Shown piece by piece: positions 30,006-42,089 of a stretch of DNA of 64,000 nt. The notes under the pieces are model-generated. The model was not told the DNA's origin. It saw only the letters and a program-made list of their open reading frames with translations, and did not search any database. Source of the DNA: Mactra quadrangularis (taxonomy: Eukaryota > Mollusca > Bivalvia > Venerida > Mactridae); NCBI GenBank assembly GCA_025267735.1, contig CM046296.1, forward strand, positions 20,300,464 to 20,364,463. Reading direction: 5' to 3'. How positions within the stretch are numbered: position 1 is the first letter of the stretch; every line of letters begins with the position of its first letter. The position numbers and the translations under genes were made by a program.

Positions 30006-31010
30006 CTCCTATATGAGGAAATTAAGTTGACGCGAATCTTGACGAGTGTCAGAGGAATGAAACCCCAGGGTTTTTTAGATTGTTTACCAAACGTTTGAAC
30101 AGGAAAATCTCGATGAATTTTTTAGAGCTACCAAGATGAAGAAAAATACTTATATAATTAAGACTTCAACAAAGCAGACGTGTGATCTACCCAGTAGCAG
30201 TTTTACATTGTATTGACCGTACATGTACGCGTTTTGATGATCCGAGTTGACCTGGGTCGCAGGAATAACATAGTCACCATATCCATGAAAGATAGCGAGT
30301 AGGTTAAATAGGTTTTTGTTAAAGGAAATTTACTTAAGTTTGTTCATCTAGAGAGGGTTTTCTCAAAGCATTAAATAAGTAAATATGAATACTGACCACC
30401 AAAACGCTCGAACTGGCTTAAACCAGAAAAAAAATCTAAAAATTGTAATTATTTTTTTACGTAATTGTGCCTCGAAGAAGTACATAAAATGTCAGACAAA
30501 AATCATAATGATTCTGACAGATTCTGTGGACGAAGTGGCAAAAGACGATGTTTAACGTACTCTACAATATTCTCCAGTGACCGTACTATCAAAGATCTTT
30601 TGACCAGTTTTCGCCATAAGTTTTACAAATATTATAGAACCATTATATATTTTATCGTATTTTTTTTATAATATGACTCCTATATGAGGAAATTAAGTTG
30701 ACGCGAATCTTGACGAGTGTCAGAGGAATGAAACCCCAGGGGTTTTAGAATTGTTTACCAAACGTTTGAACAGAAAAATCTCGATGAATTTTTTAGAGCT
30801 ATTTAGTGATATTTTCTAGAGCTTTGACTCCCTGTAAAACATAATCTTCATCAAGAGAGTAAACGATAGTCGAGTACACAACTATCCTCTTTTATCTCAA
30901 GTCCCTAGAGTCATTACTGATAGAATGATTAACATATTCCATTGATTAACAAACCATTAACTTAGTAAAATGTCTTTTATCAACATAAAAAAATGATTTG
31001 TATTTTGTAG

Positions 31011-31145
31011 GCGCTTGTCTATATGCCAACGACTGATCGAATTGATAAAGTAGACAATGAAACCTTAGGCCACGCCTACATATTTGACTGGAAGGAATTG
31101 TTGAAGACGTTTTATTTGAATTGTTCAGACTGGAAATCTATCTAG
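31011..31145 (+). CDS. Exon-like 45-codon frame in array unit 1
   Basis: After TTTGTATTTTGTAG (a good acceptor) the frame reads ALVYMPTTDRIDKVDNETLG, then HAYIFDWKELLKTFYLNC, and ends at SDWKSI-stop. The codons look like real protein, but no family is recognised. Identical or near-identical copies lie at 32109-32243, 33231-33365 and 34351-34485. It could be the last exon of a tandemly copied gene whose other exons are absent or decayed. Confidence 0.35.
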   Translation, partial: ALVYMPTTDRIDKVDNETLGHAYIFDWKELLKTFYLNCSDWKSI

Positions 31146-32108
31146 AAAGAACATAAAGTATGTAATACTTTGATCATTTATATTTCGACCAATCACACAT
31201 TATATTCGGAACATTACGAAGAAGTCTGGCGATTAAATGAACCATATTTCTAAGCAAACCCCAGATGAAGAAAAATACTTGAAGTGTGATCTGCCCAGTA
31301 GCAGTTTTACATTGTATTGACCGTACGCGTTTTGATGATCCGAGTTGACCTGGGTCGCAGAAATAACATAGTCACCATATCCATGAAAGATAGCGAGCAG
31401 GTTAAATAGGTTTTTATTAAAGGAAATTTACTTAAGTTTGTTCATCTAGAGGGTTTTCTCAAAGCATTTGATTAGTAAATATGAATACTGACCACCAAAA
31501 CGCTCGGAGTGGCTTAAACCAGAGAAAAAATCTAAAAATTGTAATTTTTTTTTTTACATAATTGTGCCTCGAAGAAGAACATAAAATGTCAGACAAAAAT
31601 CATAATGATTCTGACAGATTATGTGGACGAAGTGGCTAAAAGACGATGTCTAACGTACTCTACAATATTCTTCAGTAGCCGTACTATCAAAGATCTTTCG
31701 ACCAGTTTTCGCCATAGGTTTTACAAATATTATGGAACCATTACTGTTTTATCGTATTTTTTTTAATAATATGACTCCTATATGAGGAAATTAAGTTGAC
31801 GCGAATCTTGACGAGTGTCAGAGGAATGAAACCCCAGGGGTTTTAGAATTGTTTACCAAACGTTTGAACAGAAAAATCTCGATGAATTTTTTAGAGCTAT
31901 TTAGTGATATTTTCTAGAGCTTTGACTCCCTGTAAAACATAATCTTCATCAAGAGAGTAAACGATAGTCGAGTACACAACTATCCTCTTTTATCTCAAGT
32001 CCCTAGAGTCATTACTGATAGAATGATTAACATATTCCATTGATTAACAAACCATTAACTTAGTAAAATGTCTTTTATCAACATAAAAAAATGATTTGTA
32101 TTTTGTAG

Positions 32109-32243
32109 GCGCTTGTCTATATGCCAACGACTGATCGAATTGATAAAGTAGACAATGAAACCTTAGGCCACGCCTACATATTTGACTGGAAGGAATTGTT
32201 GAAGACGTTTTATTTGAATTGCTCAGACTGGAAATCTATCTAG
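32109..32243 (+). CDS. Exon-like 45-codon frame in array unit 2
   Basis: Same acceptor, frame and length as 31011-31145. The only change I see in the coding part is TGT to TGC, which is synonymous. Confidence 0.33.
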   Translation, partial: ALVYMPTTDRIDKVDNETLGHAYIFDWKELLKTFYLNCSDWKSI

Positions 32244-33230
32244 AAAGAACATAAAGTATGTAATACTTTGATCATTTATATTTCGACCAATCACACATTA
32301 TATTCGGAACATTACGTAGAAGTCTGGCGATTAAATGAACCATATTTCTAAGCAAACTCCAGATGAAGAAAAATACTTTTATAATTATGACTTCAACTCA
32401 GCTGATGCGTGATCTGCCCAGTAGCAGTTTAACATTGTATTGACCGTACGCGTTTTGATGATCCGAGTTGACCTGGGTCGCAGGAATAACATAGTCACCA
32501 TAGCCATGAAAGATAGCGAGTAGGTTAAGTAGGTTTTTATTAAAGGGAATGTACTTAAGTTTGTTCATCTAGAGGGTTTTCTCAAAGCATTAAATAAGTA
32601 AATATGAATACTGACTACCAAAACGTTCGAACTGGCTTAAACCAGAAAAAAAATCTAAAAATTGTAATTATTTTTTTACATAATTGTGCCTCGAAGAAGT
32701 ACATAAAATGTCAGACAAAAATCATAATGATTCTGACAGATTCTGTGGACGAAGTGGCTAAAAGACGATGTTTAACGTACTCTACAATATTCTCCAGTGG
32801 CCGTACTATCAAAGATCTTATGACCAGTTTTCGCCATAAGTTTTACAAGTATTATAGAACCATTATATATTTTATCGTAATTTTTTTTATAATATGACTC
32901 CTATATGAGGAAATTAAGTTGACGCGAATCTTGACGAGTGTCAGAGGAATGAAACCCCAGGGGTTTTAGAATTGTTTACCAAACGTTTGAACAGGAAAAT
33001 CTCGATGAATTTTTAGAGCTATTTAGTGATATTTTCTAGAGCTTTGACTCCCTGTAAAACATAATCTTCATCAAGAGAGTAAACGATAGTCGAGTACACA
33101 ACCATTCTCTTTTATCTCAAGTCCCTAGAGTCATTACTGATAGAATGATTAACATATTCCATTGATTAACAAACCATTAACTTAGTAAAATGTCTTTTAT
33201 CAACATAAAAAAATGATTTGTATTTTGTAG

Positions 33231-33365
33231 GCGCTTGTCTATATGCCAACGACTGATCGAATTGATAAAGTAGACAATGAAACCTTAGGCCACGCCTACA
33301 TATTTGACTGGAAGGAATTGTTGAAGACGTTTTATTTGAATTGTTCAGACTGGAAATCTATCTAG
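33231..33365 (+). CDS. Exon-like 45-codon frame in array unit 3
   Basis: Appears identical in sequence to 31011-31145, with the same acceptor and TAG stop. Confidence 0.33.
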   Translation, partial: ALVYMPTTDRIDKVDNETLGHAYIFDWKELLKTFYLNCSDWKSI

Positions 33366-34350
33366 AAAGAACATAAAGTATGTAATACTTTGATCATTTA
33401 TTTTTCGACCAATCACACATTATATTCGGAACATTACGAAGAAGTCTGGCAATTAAATGAACCATATTTCTAAGCAAACCCCAGATGAAGAAAAATACTT
33501 ATATAATTATGACTTCAACTCAGCTGATGTGTGATCTGCCCAAAAGCAGTTGTACATTGACCGTACGCGTTTTGATGATCCTAGTTGACCTGGGTCGCAG
33601 GAATAACATAGTCACTATAGCCATGACAGATAGCGAGTAGGTTAAATAGGTTTTTTGTTAAAGGAAATGTACTTAAGTTTGTTCATCTAGAGAGGGTTTT
33701 CTCAAAGCATTTAATTAGTAAATATGAATACTGACCACCAAAACGCTCGGAGTGGCTTAAACCAGAGAAAAAATCTAAAAATTGTAATTATTTTTTACAT
33801 AATTGTGCCTCGAAGAAGTACATAAAATGTCAGACAAAAATCATAATGATTCTGACAGATTCTGTGGACGAAGTGGCAAAAAGACGATGTTTAACGTACT
33901 CTACAAAATTCTCCAGTGGCCGTACTATCAAAGATCTTTTGACCAGTTTTCGCCATAACTTTTACAAATATTATAGAACCATTATATATTGTATCGTAAT
34001 TTTTTTTATAATATGACTCCTATATGAGGAAATTAAGTTGACGCGAATCTTGACGAGTGTCAGAGGAATGAAACCCCAGGGGTTTTAGAATTGTTTACCA
34101 AACGTTTGAACAGAAAAATCTTGATGAATTTTTTAGAGCTATTTAGTGATATTTTCTAGAGCTTTGACTCCCTGTAAAACATAATCTTCATCAAGAGAGT
34201 AAACGATAGTCGAGTACACAACCATTCTCTTTTATCTCAAGTCCCTAGAGTCATTACTGATAGAATGATTAACATATTCCATTGATTAACAAACCATTAA
34301 CTTAGTAAAATGTCTTTTATCAACATAAAAAAATGATTTGTATTTTGTAG

Positions 34351-34485
34351 GCGCTTGTCTATATGCCAACGACTGATCGAATTGATAAAGTAGACAATGA
34401 AACCTTAGGCCACGCCTACATATTTGACTGGAAGGAATTGTTAAAGACGTTTTATTTGAATTCTTCAGACTGGAAATCTATCTAG
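34351..34485 (+). CDS. Exon-like 45-codon frame in array unit 4
   Basis: Differs from unit 1 by TTG AAG to TTA AAG (synonymous) and TGT to TCT (Cys to Ser). The acceptor and stop are kept. Confidence 0.33.
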   Translation, partial: ALVYMPTTDRIDKVDNETLGHAYIFDWKELLKTFYLNSSDWKSI

Positions 34486-35602
34486 AAAGAACATAAAGTA
34501 TGTAATACTTTGATTGTTTATTTTTCGACCAATCACACATTATATTCGGAACATTACGTAGAAGTCTGGCAATTAAATGAACCATATTTCTAAGCAAACC
34601 CCAGATGAAGAAAAATACTTATATAATTATGACTTCAACTCAGCTCATGTGTGATCTGCCCAAAAGCAGTTGTACATTGACCGTACGCGTTTTGATGATC
34701 CTAGTTGACCTGGGTCGCAGGAATAACATAGTCACTATAGCCATGACAGATAGCGAGTAGGTTAAACAGGTTTTTTGTTAAAGGAAATGTACTTAAGTTT
34801 GTTCATCTAGAGAGGGTTTTCTCAAAGCATTTAATTAGTAAATATGAATACTGACCACCAAAACGCTCGGAGTGACTTAAACCAGAGAAAAAATCTAAAA
34901 ATTGTAATTATTTTTTACATAATTGTGCCTCGAAGAAGTACATAAAATATCAGACAAAAATCATAATGATTCTGACAGATTCTGTGGACGAAGTGGCTAA
35001 ACGACTATGTCTAACGTGACGTGACATTCTAATGGATTGAAAAGAATAAGAAATACCAGGAATCCAGCATTTACTGTTAATTATACTGAGGCCATACTCT
35101 GTGTGACTTTCATGACAGTTAACAGCGAATTTTTCCGCTAAAACAACATGATCAAGATGATGTTTATTCTCGTCTTATTAATGTTGACACAACGAGACTG
35201 ACTTCAGTGGGTTCTTGACATTTTAGTAACATCTTTGTTAGTACAGGACGCTGAAAAATTGAGACGTTCTTATCTTAATACACAAAATGTCAATGTGAAC
35301 AATGAAGATTTCTTTAGAAAAATGTTGGAACTATTGAACGTCCAGTCGGAATAAATCGGTTTCCTTCGTAGTGTGTTCGTGCATCTTGACAACAGAAACT
35401 TAAACTAAAAATTCCGGGACTTTAATTATTCACCCATAGTTCATAACAAAGACAACCAGACAAGCACAATTCCAAACCACTAAAACCCCTATCATATATA
35501 TTATCTTGTAGGTCTATTTTGTAAGTATAGTTTTTAAAGTTACATTATATTCAAAAAATAAATAACAACTCAAGGGCTGAACGAAACACTAAAATACATC
35601 CC

Positions 35603-35608
35603 TTTATT
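35603..35608 (-). terminator. Polyadenylation signal candidate
   Basis: AATAAA on the minus strand, 29 nt beyond the stop of the frame at 35637-35931. The motif is common in AT-rich DNA. Confidence 0.3.
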
Positions 35609-35636
35609 TTCAATTAGAGTTACAATAGTGTTTTGT

Positions 35637-35931
35637 TTAGCTCTCGAAATGGTGTTTGATCAATTTGGCCACTGTATCTCTTTGGTTTGATAGTCTACTT
35701 ACACAAAATCCTATGCCGTGATAACTCTGTCGATAGATACATTTGTTATTAAAGCCAGATAGTGGCCACATTGCTCTGGAATTTTTAAGGTGCTTTTCAA
35801 TCGTTTTATAAGGCGCAGATCCAGGTATTATGAAAGCAGTTTTTATGAAACTAGTCATCGTACACTGTATGTAACTATTTTGAACCATCAAATGAAGAAC
35901 GGACGCAATTTTAGAACTTTTGATACAACTC
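35637..35931 (-). CDS. Possible terminal exon of an unidentified gene
   Basis: A minus-strand frame of about 98 codons opens after a plausible acceptor (GGTCTGCTTATGCAG, complement of 35932-35946). It contains VLHLMVQNSYIQCTMTSF, YKTIEKHLKNSRAMWPLSGF and KCIYRQSYHGIGFC, and stops at 35637-35639. AATAAA follows 29 nt later (complement of 35603-35608). A perfect GTAAGT inside (after GIGFC) could instead be a donor. No family recognised and no ATG in a useful place, so upstream exons would be needed. Confidence 0.35.
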
Positions 35932-36383
35932 CTGCATAAGCAGACCAATCGTCAATTAAAAGTTATCCAATCACTGTATAAAACTATAGGAGAGACAAAT
36001 GTGATTTGTGTATGTAAAATCACGAATTTTCTTATTTTATCACAAGCTATTTAATCTAAGATTTCTCATATACATGTGTATATCTAAGAAAATTTCCCCG
36101 GAAGTTGATCATAGTAATTTATATTATTCGCCTCCGTTTAGAAGAGTTGCTTTCTAGACGCTCTCATTCATCATCGTTTATATTCTTCAATAATCGGACC
36201 AGAAATTTTGTAATATCTCCCTACACGCTGGGTGGATTCCAGCAACCATAGAATCTTGTTTCAATCGTTAATAACGATTACAATATATATTATTTCATGT
36301 TCTCATGCAGCAAGAAACATGAAAAAACGCTGACCTCGCACAAAACATGAATATTGAAATGTGGAGCTTGCTTTGTTTAAAAG

Positions 36384-36434
36384 TCTGGGACATGCGGAGT
36401 GGTGCTACTATATTTCGCCTATGTGGACATATAA
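36384..36434 (+). CDS. Possible 51-nt exon encoding a WD40 strand
   Basis: Between CTTTGTTTAAAAG (acceptor) and GTAAAG (donor), 51 nt read VWDMRSGATIFRLCGHI when entered in phase 1. This matches the WD40 repeat ending, in which a WD dipeptide is followed by a Ser-Gly turn and then the GH of the next repeat. Both ends are phase 1. No neighbouring WD repeat exon was found within several kb, so this could be a stray exon, a pseudogene fragment or coincidence. The patch is less AT-rich than its surroundings. Confidence 0.3.
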   Translation, partial: SGTCGVVLLYFAYVDI

Positions 36435-37375
36435 GTAAAGTCATTTTAGGCGAACGGCTTGGAACTACCTTATACGTTTCAAAGCGTCTGTTTTTTTTAG
36501 CTTTTTGCATACCCAAAATACGAAGGAACTAGTACATTTTATTTCCACATATGTATAAGGAAAAAAACAACATTACCACAGTTGCGCGTTTCTGACGAAA
36601 TAGGGGGGTTTGCAATTATACCAACCTGACAACTTTATTTTGTTTAGAAACACATAGTCCTCAAACTTACTAACCCATGATAAATTATGGATATTCGTAA
36701 ACTTAGATGTAAGATATGGTGAATATTTTTGATGGTTAAAACTACTGTTTACTTCATTTTCACCTCTATTTAACGTTTAGTTTTACGTCCTTGAAGGGAA
36801 TGCTTTAGACGCGAGTATAGAACTTTTTATCTTTATAAGCTGCGGTTGCAATGAAATACAAAAATATACAATACATTAGCCACGTTGTGGACAGCATTTC
36901 AAACCAAAGCGGAAGTGCCTAGTAGATACATGTAAACTTTTAAGACTCCTGTTGTTTAAATTCGTTTGTGTCTCGAAAGACGCTGTTTGGGTTCTGATAA
37001 ATAAAAAAGTGACCAATCAAACATTCACCTTTGAGTAAATTGTTCATTGTCTGGCCTTAAAAGTTTCACTACAGACGCAAATTATGAACAAACAAGCAGA
37101 TACTCCTGGAATTTCTTCTAGACAAATTTTGAGCCCGAGGAGGTTTGAAATTACTTTCACAGAAGTAAATTCACAGACATAAATTTGAAAATGTACATTA
37201 AACCAATTTTGATAAAATCGATTCGAATACCTCAGCCTCTTATTCCTGATGTATTAAATACAAGTATATATTGTAATACTAGCGAGGAGTTCCGAATATG
37301 GTTATCATAAATGTTTAAGACAATAATCTGTACACAATGTACAGTCAAGTAAAGATTGTGTCTTATTTTGTCGCA

Positions 37376-37525
37376 TAATGTCGTACAGTGTTGTGCTGTG
37401 TTGCACTGCATTGAACTGTACAGCACTGCACTGTACTGCACTGCACTATGCTGTGCTGTACGATGTAGTACTATATTACACTGCACTGCAATACAATGTG
37501 CTTTGTTGTGCTGTACTGCAATGAA
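37376..37525. repeat. Pentanucleotide array (GCACT/GTACT type)
   Basis: Units of five bases such as GTACT, GCACT, GTGCT and GAACT run for about 150 bp with many single-base changes. The Cys-rich frames on both strands come from the repeat. Confidence 0.85.
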
Positions 37526-39123
37526 TAAATCAGATTTTATATAGCATTACTTTATGTAATACTCAACGATTCTAACCAAATCGCGTACAATATGCTTGAA
37601 ACAGAAGTATGCATAACAGTGTCTATAGAGTGTAGTATTTTTATTTCAGTGTAATCTAAAACTATTGAGCTATTTCCTGGGATTATTCAAGTATCATGTA
37701 ATTGCTGTAATTTAAAACCTCAATAGAGACTCACTATGAAATATAACAATGTAAACAATTCCCCCATAAGACATTGCACGCATATAAATCACTATCAAAT
37801 AAAATTATCTCACAAATACGTTTTGCAAAAACTACGACAAAAATGCATCAATGAATGGTTTCAGTAATGATTGATAAGATACTCAGAGGAATTCTGTTGA
37901 CATGGAAATTAACAGGAAGTTTCTAAATTGGCATTCAGTTTCTTCATTCGTTAATGTAGTGATGGGACTAGTATGACATAAAATGGAAATGAGCAAATAA
38001 TATGTCAGGAAATGCACGATACAACTTGTCAATGAGAACATATCATTGTTGAAGCTATAATATTACGTATCAGTCATGACATCATTTCAATAGGCAAACT
38101 AGTTATAAAGGCTTAGACTACCGTCTGTCCTCGACTATAAAACGCATCCGCTAATAAGACGCACCACATAGTAACACAGTCACTATTAATATTAAATATT
38201 GGATTGTTACTTACTATTTTATTACAGTTATGGAAGGAATATTATGAAACCAATCATTGTTCTGCCTTTATGTTCTTGCGAGTGAAAGTTGTACGTAGAA
38301 ATGCGTAAAAATGATTTACGAAGATTTACGTTAACCTTTTGTTTGTTTTTGTTTTACAGTCACAGTCAGTGGAACTTTACTAACTATCGTTCCTGTGATG
38401 CTACAGTACTAAACTATCATATTCCTTAAATTATACATAAGTCACAAATAAACTACGATTTTGTTTAAGCGTCTATTGTTGTAATCGACTCAGAAATACC
38501 AGAACAAAAAACAACAACACAAAAAACAAACAACAACAGAAAACCACAAGACATAATAATAATCGCTGACGCTGGAAGAAATATATAACAAAAATAATAA
38601 CTTTTGAAAATAATTAAAATCTGATATCAAGTTTTCGACTACAGTAACAATTTCTAATTATTTTCAGAATTAATAAACTTTCTCATAATATTCAAGACAC
38701 ACTGTGTCATCCATGATATCATTTATTGTAATTTGAATTGCAAACCAGAATGTTTTGCATTAATCTTAAAAGATGGAAATTAAGTTTGTCATTGGTATAA
38801 TTGCTCATAAATAATCATTTACGCAATGTTTAAATGTCATTGCATTCGTTGTTATGCAGAGTTATCATGTTTCATTGTTACAAATTTGTTTTCATGAAAA
38901 AAAACACCTCAAAATGCGTAATGCTCTAAAATCCATGGCAAAGATCCTAAGCCTGAGGCACTCACATAGTAAGATTTTATCATACATGTATATTGCAAAC
39001 ATATAACGTATAAACATTGGCTTATATCACAGGCCTATGACACACATATCGCAAAAAGTACCAGCAACATATTTCTTGAACTATTACGACCATTGTTTTC
39101 TCCAACTGATGTAACAAGTAATG

Positions 39124-39240
39124 CAGTTTGTCAGTCACTGACAGAAGTATGCGCTTAGTCATAACTTACAACCGAGGTATATACATGTACATCTAAGCTT
39201 CATTAAGGTCAGTGAGTAAGTCGAATGACAGCCGCGATAT
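39124..39240 (+). repeat. 5'-truncated family I SINE
   Basis: GTTTGTCAGTCACTGACAGA, AGTATGCGCTTAGT and GTCAGTGAGTAAGTCGAATG follow the order of the copy at 20013. Confidence 0.65.
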
Positions 39241-39756
39241 AACTTTTATAATTGTCGGATATTGCCTTGAAACTTCACATGCCTCGATCAAGTGCCCAGA
39301 TTTCACATGAGAGTAGTTAAAAACGTCAAGCGGATAACATTCAAACTTCAGCTTGTTTGGTAGACAAGTTCAATGATGTTATTTAAAAGAACAGAACATT
39401 CATTTAATACAAGATACAAAAGTTTATTTCAAGTCGGAAATACAAGAAAACAAAATAAGACTAGCTTTGACAAGACTAGCTTTGTCCAACAACATTTCAT
39501 TAGAATCAAATACCTGTTTAATACATGTAAACAAAACAACACAGAACATTTTATTTCGCTCCATAAAACAAGACATGTGGAAATACATTATTGTGGAGTT
39601 GCAATAAAATAACAAGCAAATAACAAACTACATGTACTGCAAACAACAGGAATACATTAAAGGCCATTTTAAAGCTCGGTCTGCTGAATAATTTATATAT
39701 ATAGTGTGTATTTCTGATCAAAGTTCATGAATTAAAGCAGTGAATTTTATACTTAG

Positions 39757-40027
39757 CAGGGGCGGATCCAGGATTTTTTTTTCTGGGGGGGGGGGGGGGG
39801 GTCCGAACATTCGCACCACTACCACATTATACACATTTTGCAGAATAATGCAACATATTTATAATACTAACTACATAACCATTAAATCTATGTTAAGCAC
39901 CGAGAAAAATTGCTTCATGCTACTAAAAATTACTAACAGTAAAACAATACACTAATGGACAGGTACATTAACAAAATTCATTGGGGGGGGTCCGGACACC
40001 CCTGCCCCCCCCCTGGATCCGCCTATG
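39757..40027. mobile_element. MITE family G copy 2, 271 bp, with 5-bp duplication
   Basis: Ends CAGGGGCGGATCCAGG (39757) and CTGGATCCGCCTATG (to 40027) and the interior (CCACATTATACACATTTTGC, ATAACCATTAAATCTATGTT) match the copy at 29399. The 5-bp duplication CTTAG flanks both sides (39752-39756, 40028-40032). A G-run of about 17 is visible at the left. Confidence 0.88.
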
Positions 40028-41245
40028 CTTAGTGCATGGTTGGTGCATAATGTTAGCCTATTGTATGATGAATTATTGAGAACATTATCTAGCATAAAGC
40101 GGTGTGAAATCTAAATAGTTTTAGGTCATGTTTATGTCTTTTAAAACTGTGTCTGATGGCGTTCGTGAGTTTTGAAAACTGTAAATCAATGCTTTTATAT
40201 CATGTACTTCAAGATAATGTATTAGTCCACATTCATTGTTTCATTTTTCTCATAACTTTTTTATCATTTCTTCAATGTATAACACTATCTTGTTGAATGT
40301 CATATCTCAAGCATATTAATGGCAAGTATTTTAGAGTTAACTAATTTAATTCCTAAGAACCTTTTTCAAACAATGCCACTATATATGCAATGCCTCACCT
40401 ATTTAAAAGAAACTAGTGTCCATTTCAAAATTTTATATTTGAATTAAAGTGATCTGTTTTTATACTGAAAGTATATTCGGAGCAACATGTTCCACTTAAA
40501 CCAGAGAATATCGTCATGTGATCTTTTGAATGTTAACAAACTCTTGTTTTTCGCCAAATCTTGCAGCAACCATACAAAAGAAAAAAGAACAATGCAAAGA
40601 AATGTCGAACTGCAGTAAATAAACTATCATAGAAATACTCTTCTAGATATGTTATACAGATAAAATAAAATACCTAGTTGTTTTCAAAAAGTGGACATTG
40701 TTTGTATTCACTTTTTTTTATCTGAAATATAAATAACTATTTGTTTTTTTTTCTGAAGAAGTCACGAAGGAATAGGTCAATGTTTTTGTAATGAAATATA
40801 CTATATACTTTCCAGATTTATTTCCATCGAATCGATACTACACTATATAAATACATGTACAAATATACATAATAAATTTTCAAACGATTTTATGTCTGCG
40901 AACTAAAACAGTCTGAAAATAAACTCAGAAAATACCAAGCCTAGTAAGGTAAATATATTAATTAGTAATAAGGTGTCGACAGCCTTAGAAATCTGTGAAA
41001 AACATCAAAAAGACGGCACAGTTTTATCAGTTGTTTTAAGTCGTTAATAGATTGCTTGTTTCCGTTTTCTTAAGAACTGAAGCATGATTTATTCTGGAAT
41101 AAAATATGAAGATATTTTTGAGTTGCATAATAAAAGTATACATCAAAATATCGAATAATGTACGTGGATCATTAGTATATGATTGTTACAGTACGCTTAA
41201 ATGCAAACATACAAATCTTACTTAAATTGTTCTCTTACGTATTCT

Positions 41246-41530
41246 TTTTTTTAATCGGTTTAACGCCGTGTCAACACAATTTGGGTCATTTTACGGCGTC
41301 CAGCGCACCTAAGCTAGCTTTCCTGGACCCTTGTGTATAACAAGTTCTCACCTACCCTTCCACAAGGCCGGAAACTTCTCCATATTATCTAATCAATGGA
41401 GGAAAATTGACATTATTGCCAAATTTTCATGGAAGGGTATAACCTCCCTGGGTAGGATTCGAACCCGTACCCCCTTTGGGACACGAGATTCCAAATCCCG
41501 TCGCGCAACCAACTGCGCTATCGACCCAGG
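41246..41530 (-). repeat. Complete, recent tRNA-derived SINE, family II
   Basis: On the minus strand the head has perfectly paired acceptor arms CCTGGGT and ACCCAGG, an A box TAGCGCAGTTGG and a B box GGTTCGAATCC. The body ends in AATTGTGTTGACACGGCGTT AAACCGATT and an A-tail of eight. A 17-bp target duplication GTTCTCTTACGTATTCT flanks it (41229-41245 and about 41530-41546). The near-perfect duplication and head show recent insertion. Open frames on both strands in this stretch are by-products. Confidence 0.93.
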
Positions 41531-42089
41531 TTCTCTTACGTATTCTATGTTCGCAAATAATCTTACGAGAAAAACGTCGTAAGTCAAAAACTTGAAATAT
41601 CGATAAAATGTCCAACACTTGGCTTAAGAGTCAAAATTATTTTTTACGCAAACCAACAATTCACCTTTTGAAAATCTTATTATATCAAATACATGTAGTT
41701 TTAATCTCCTGGCACAAACCTGTGAAATGGAGTTACGATGAATCCATCGAAAGTTTGTTGTGAAATAACTAACTGCATTTACACACATTTACAATATGAA
41801 GAAATTCAAACCATCAGATTGTTGGTTCAACGTTTTTGTACGACAAACATGGATCATGGCATTACTCTATTCATCACTATTGCCGGATATTACGATTTAT
41901 TACACTCTTGGTTTAAACGGAACAGTCCCTAATGGGACTTTGGCTATGCTATAGCACGCGTATTTCGAAATAAAATGCACTATTAACACAAATACTACGG
42001 AACATAAGCGCCTGGGAGGAGATATGAGATTCATTCATATGTATCGTGCTGAAATAACCGTATTTCAATGCCGTCACTCTCTTGCAACG

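Larger units (their letters stand above)
29886..35018 (+). repeat. Tandem array of about 1.12-kb units
   Basis: The landmark CTCTACAATATTC recurs near 29890, 30561, 31659, 32781 and 33900, giving spacings of about 671, 1098, 1122 and 1119 bp. The last unit ends at about 35018. The first unit has lost about 450 bp including the exon-like part. The third unit has a 26-bp deletion. The units are nearly identical over most of their length, so the array is young or homogenised. Every complete unit carries a 45-codon frame behind a splice-acceptor-like site, described separately. The open frames just upstream are broken differently in each unit by run-length changes. Confidence 0.92.

Noticed and set aside
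30187..30330. Minus-strand frame in the 1.1-kb unit containing GYGDYVIPATQVNSDHQN
   Set aside because: Looks protein-like in one unit but is broken by a stop and by small deletions in later units, so no support across copies.
32604..32897. 97-codon frame in array unit 3 with hydrophobic end
   Set aside because: Run-length changes shift or stop this frame in other units and substitutions are mostly non-synonymous, so constraint is not supported.
38360..38451. Terminal exon after a strong TTTTGTTTTACAG acceptor with AATAAA
   Set aside because: Two short frames compete, both under 25 codons, with no sign of protein-like composition.
40579..40621. Terminal exon after AATCTTGCAG with Lys-rich frame
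   Set aside because: Too short and Lys-rich by base composition; AATAAA is common in this DNA.
41331..41618. Overlapping frames at 41.3-41.6 kb
   Set aside because: All are translations of the family II SINE.
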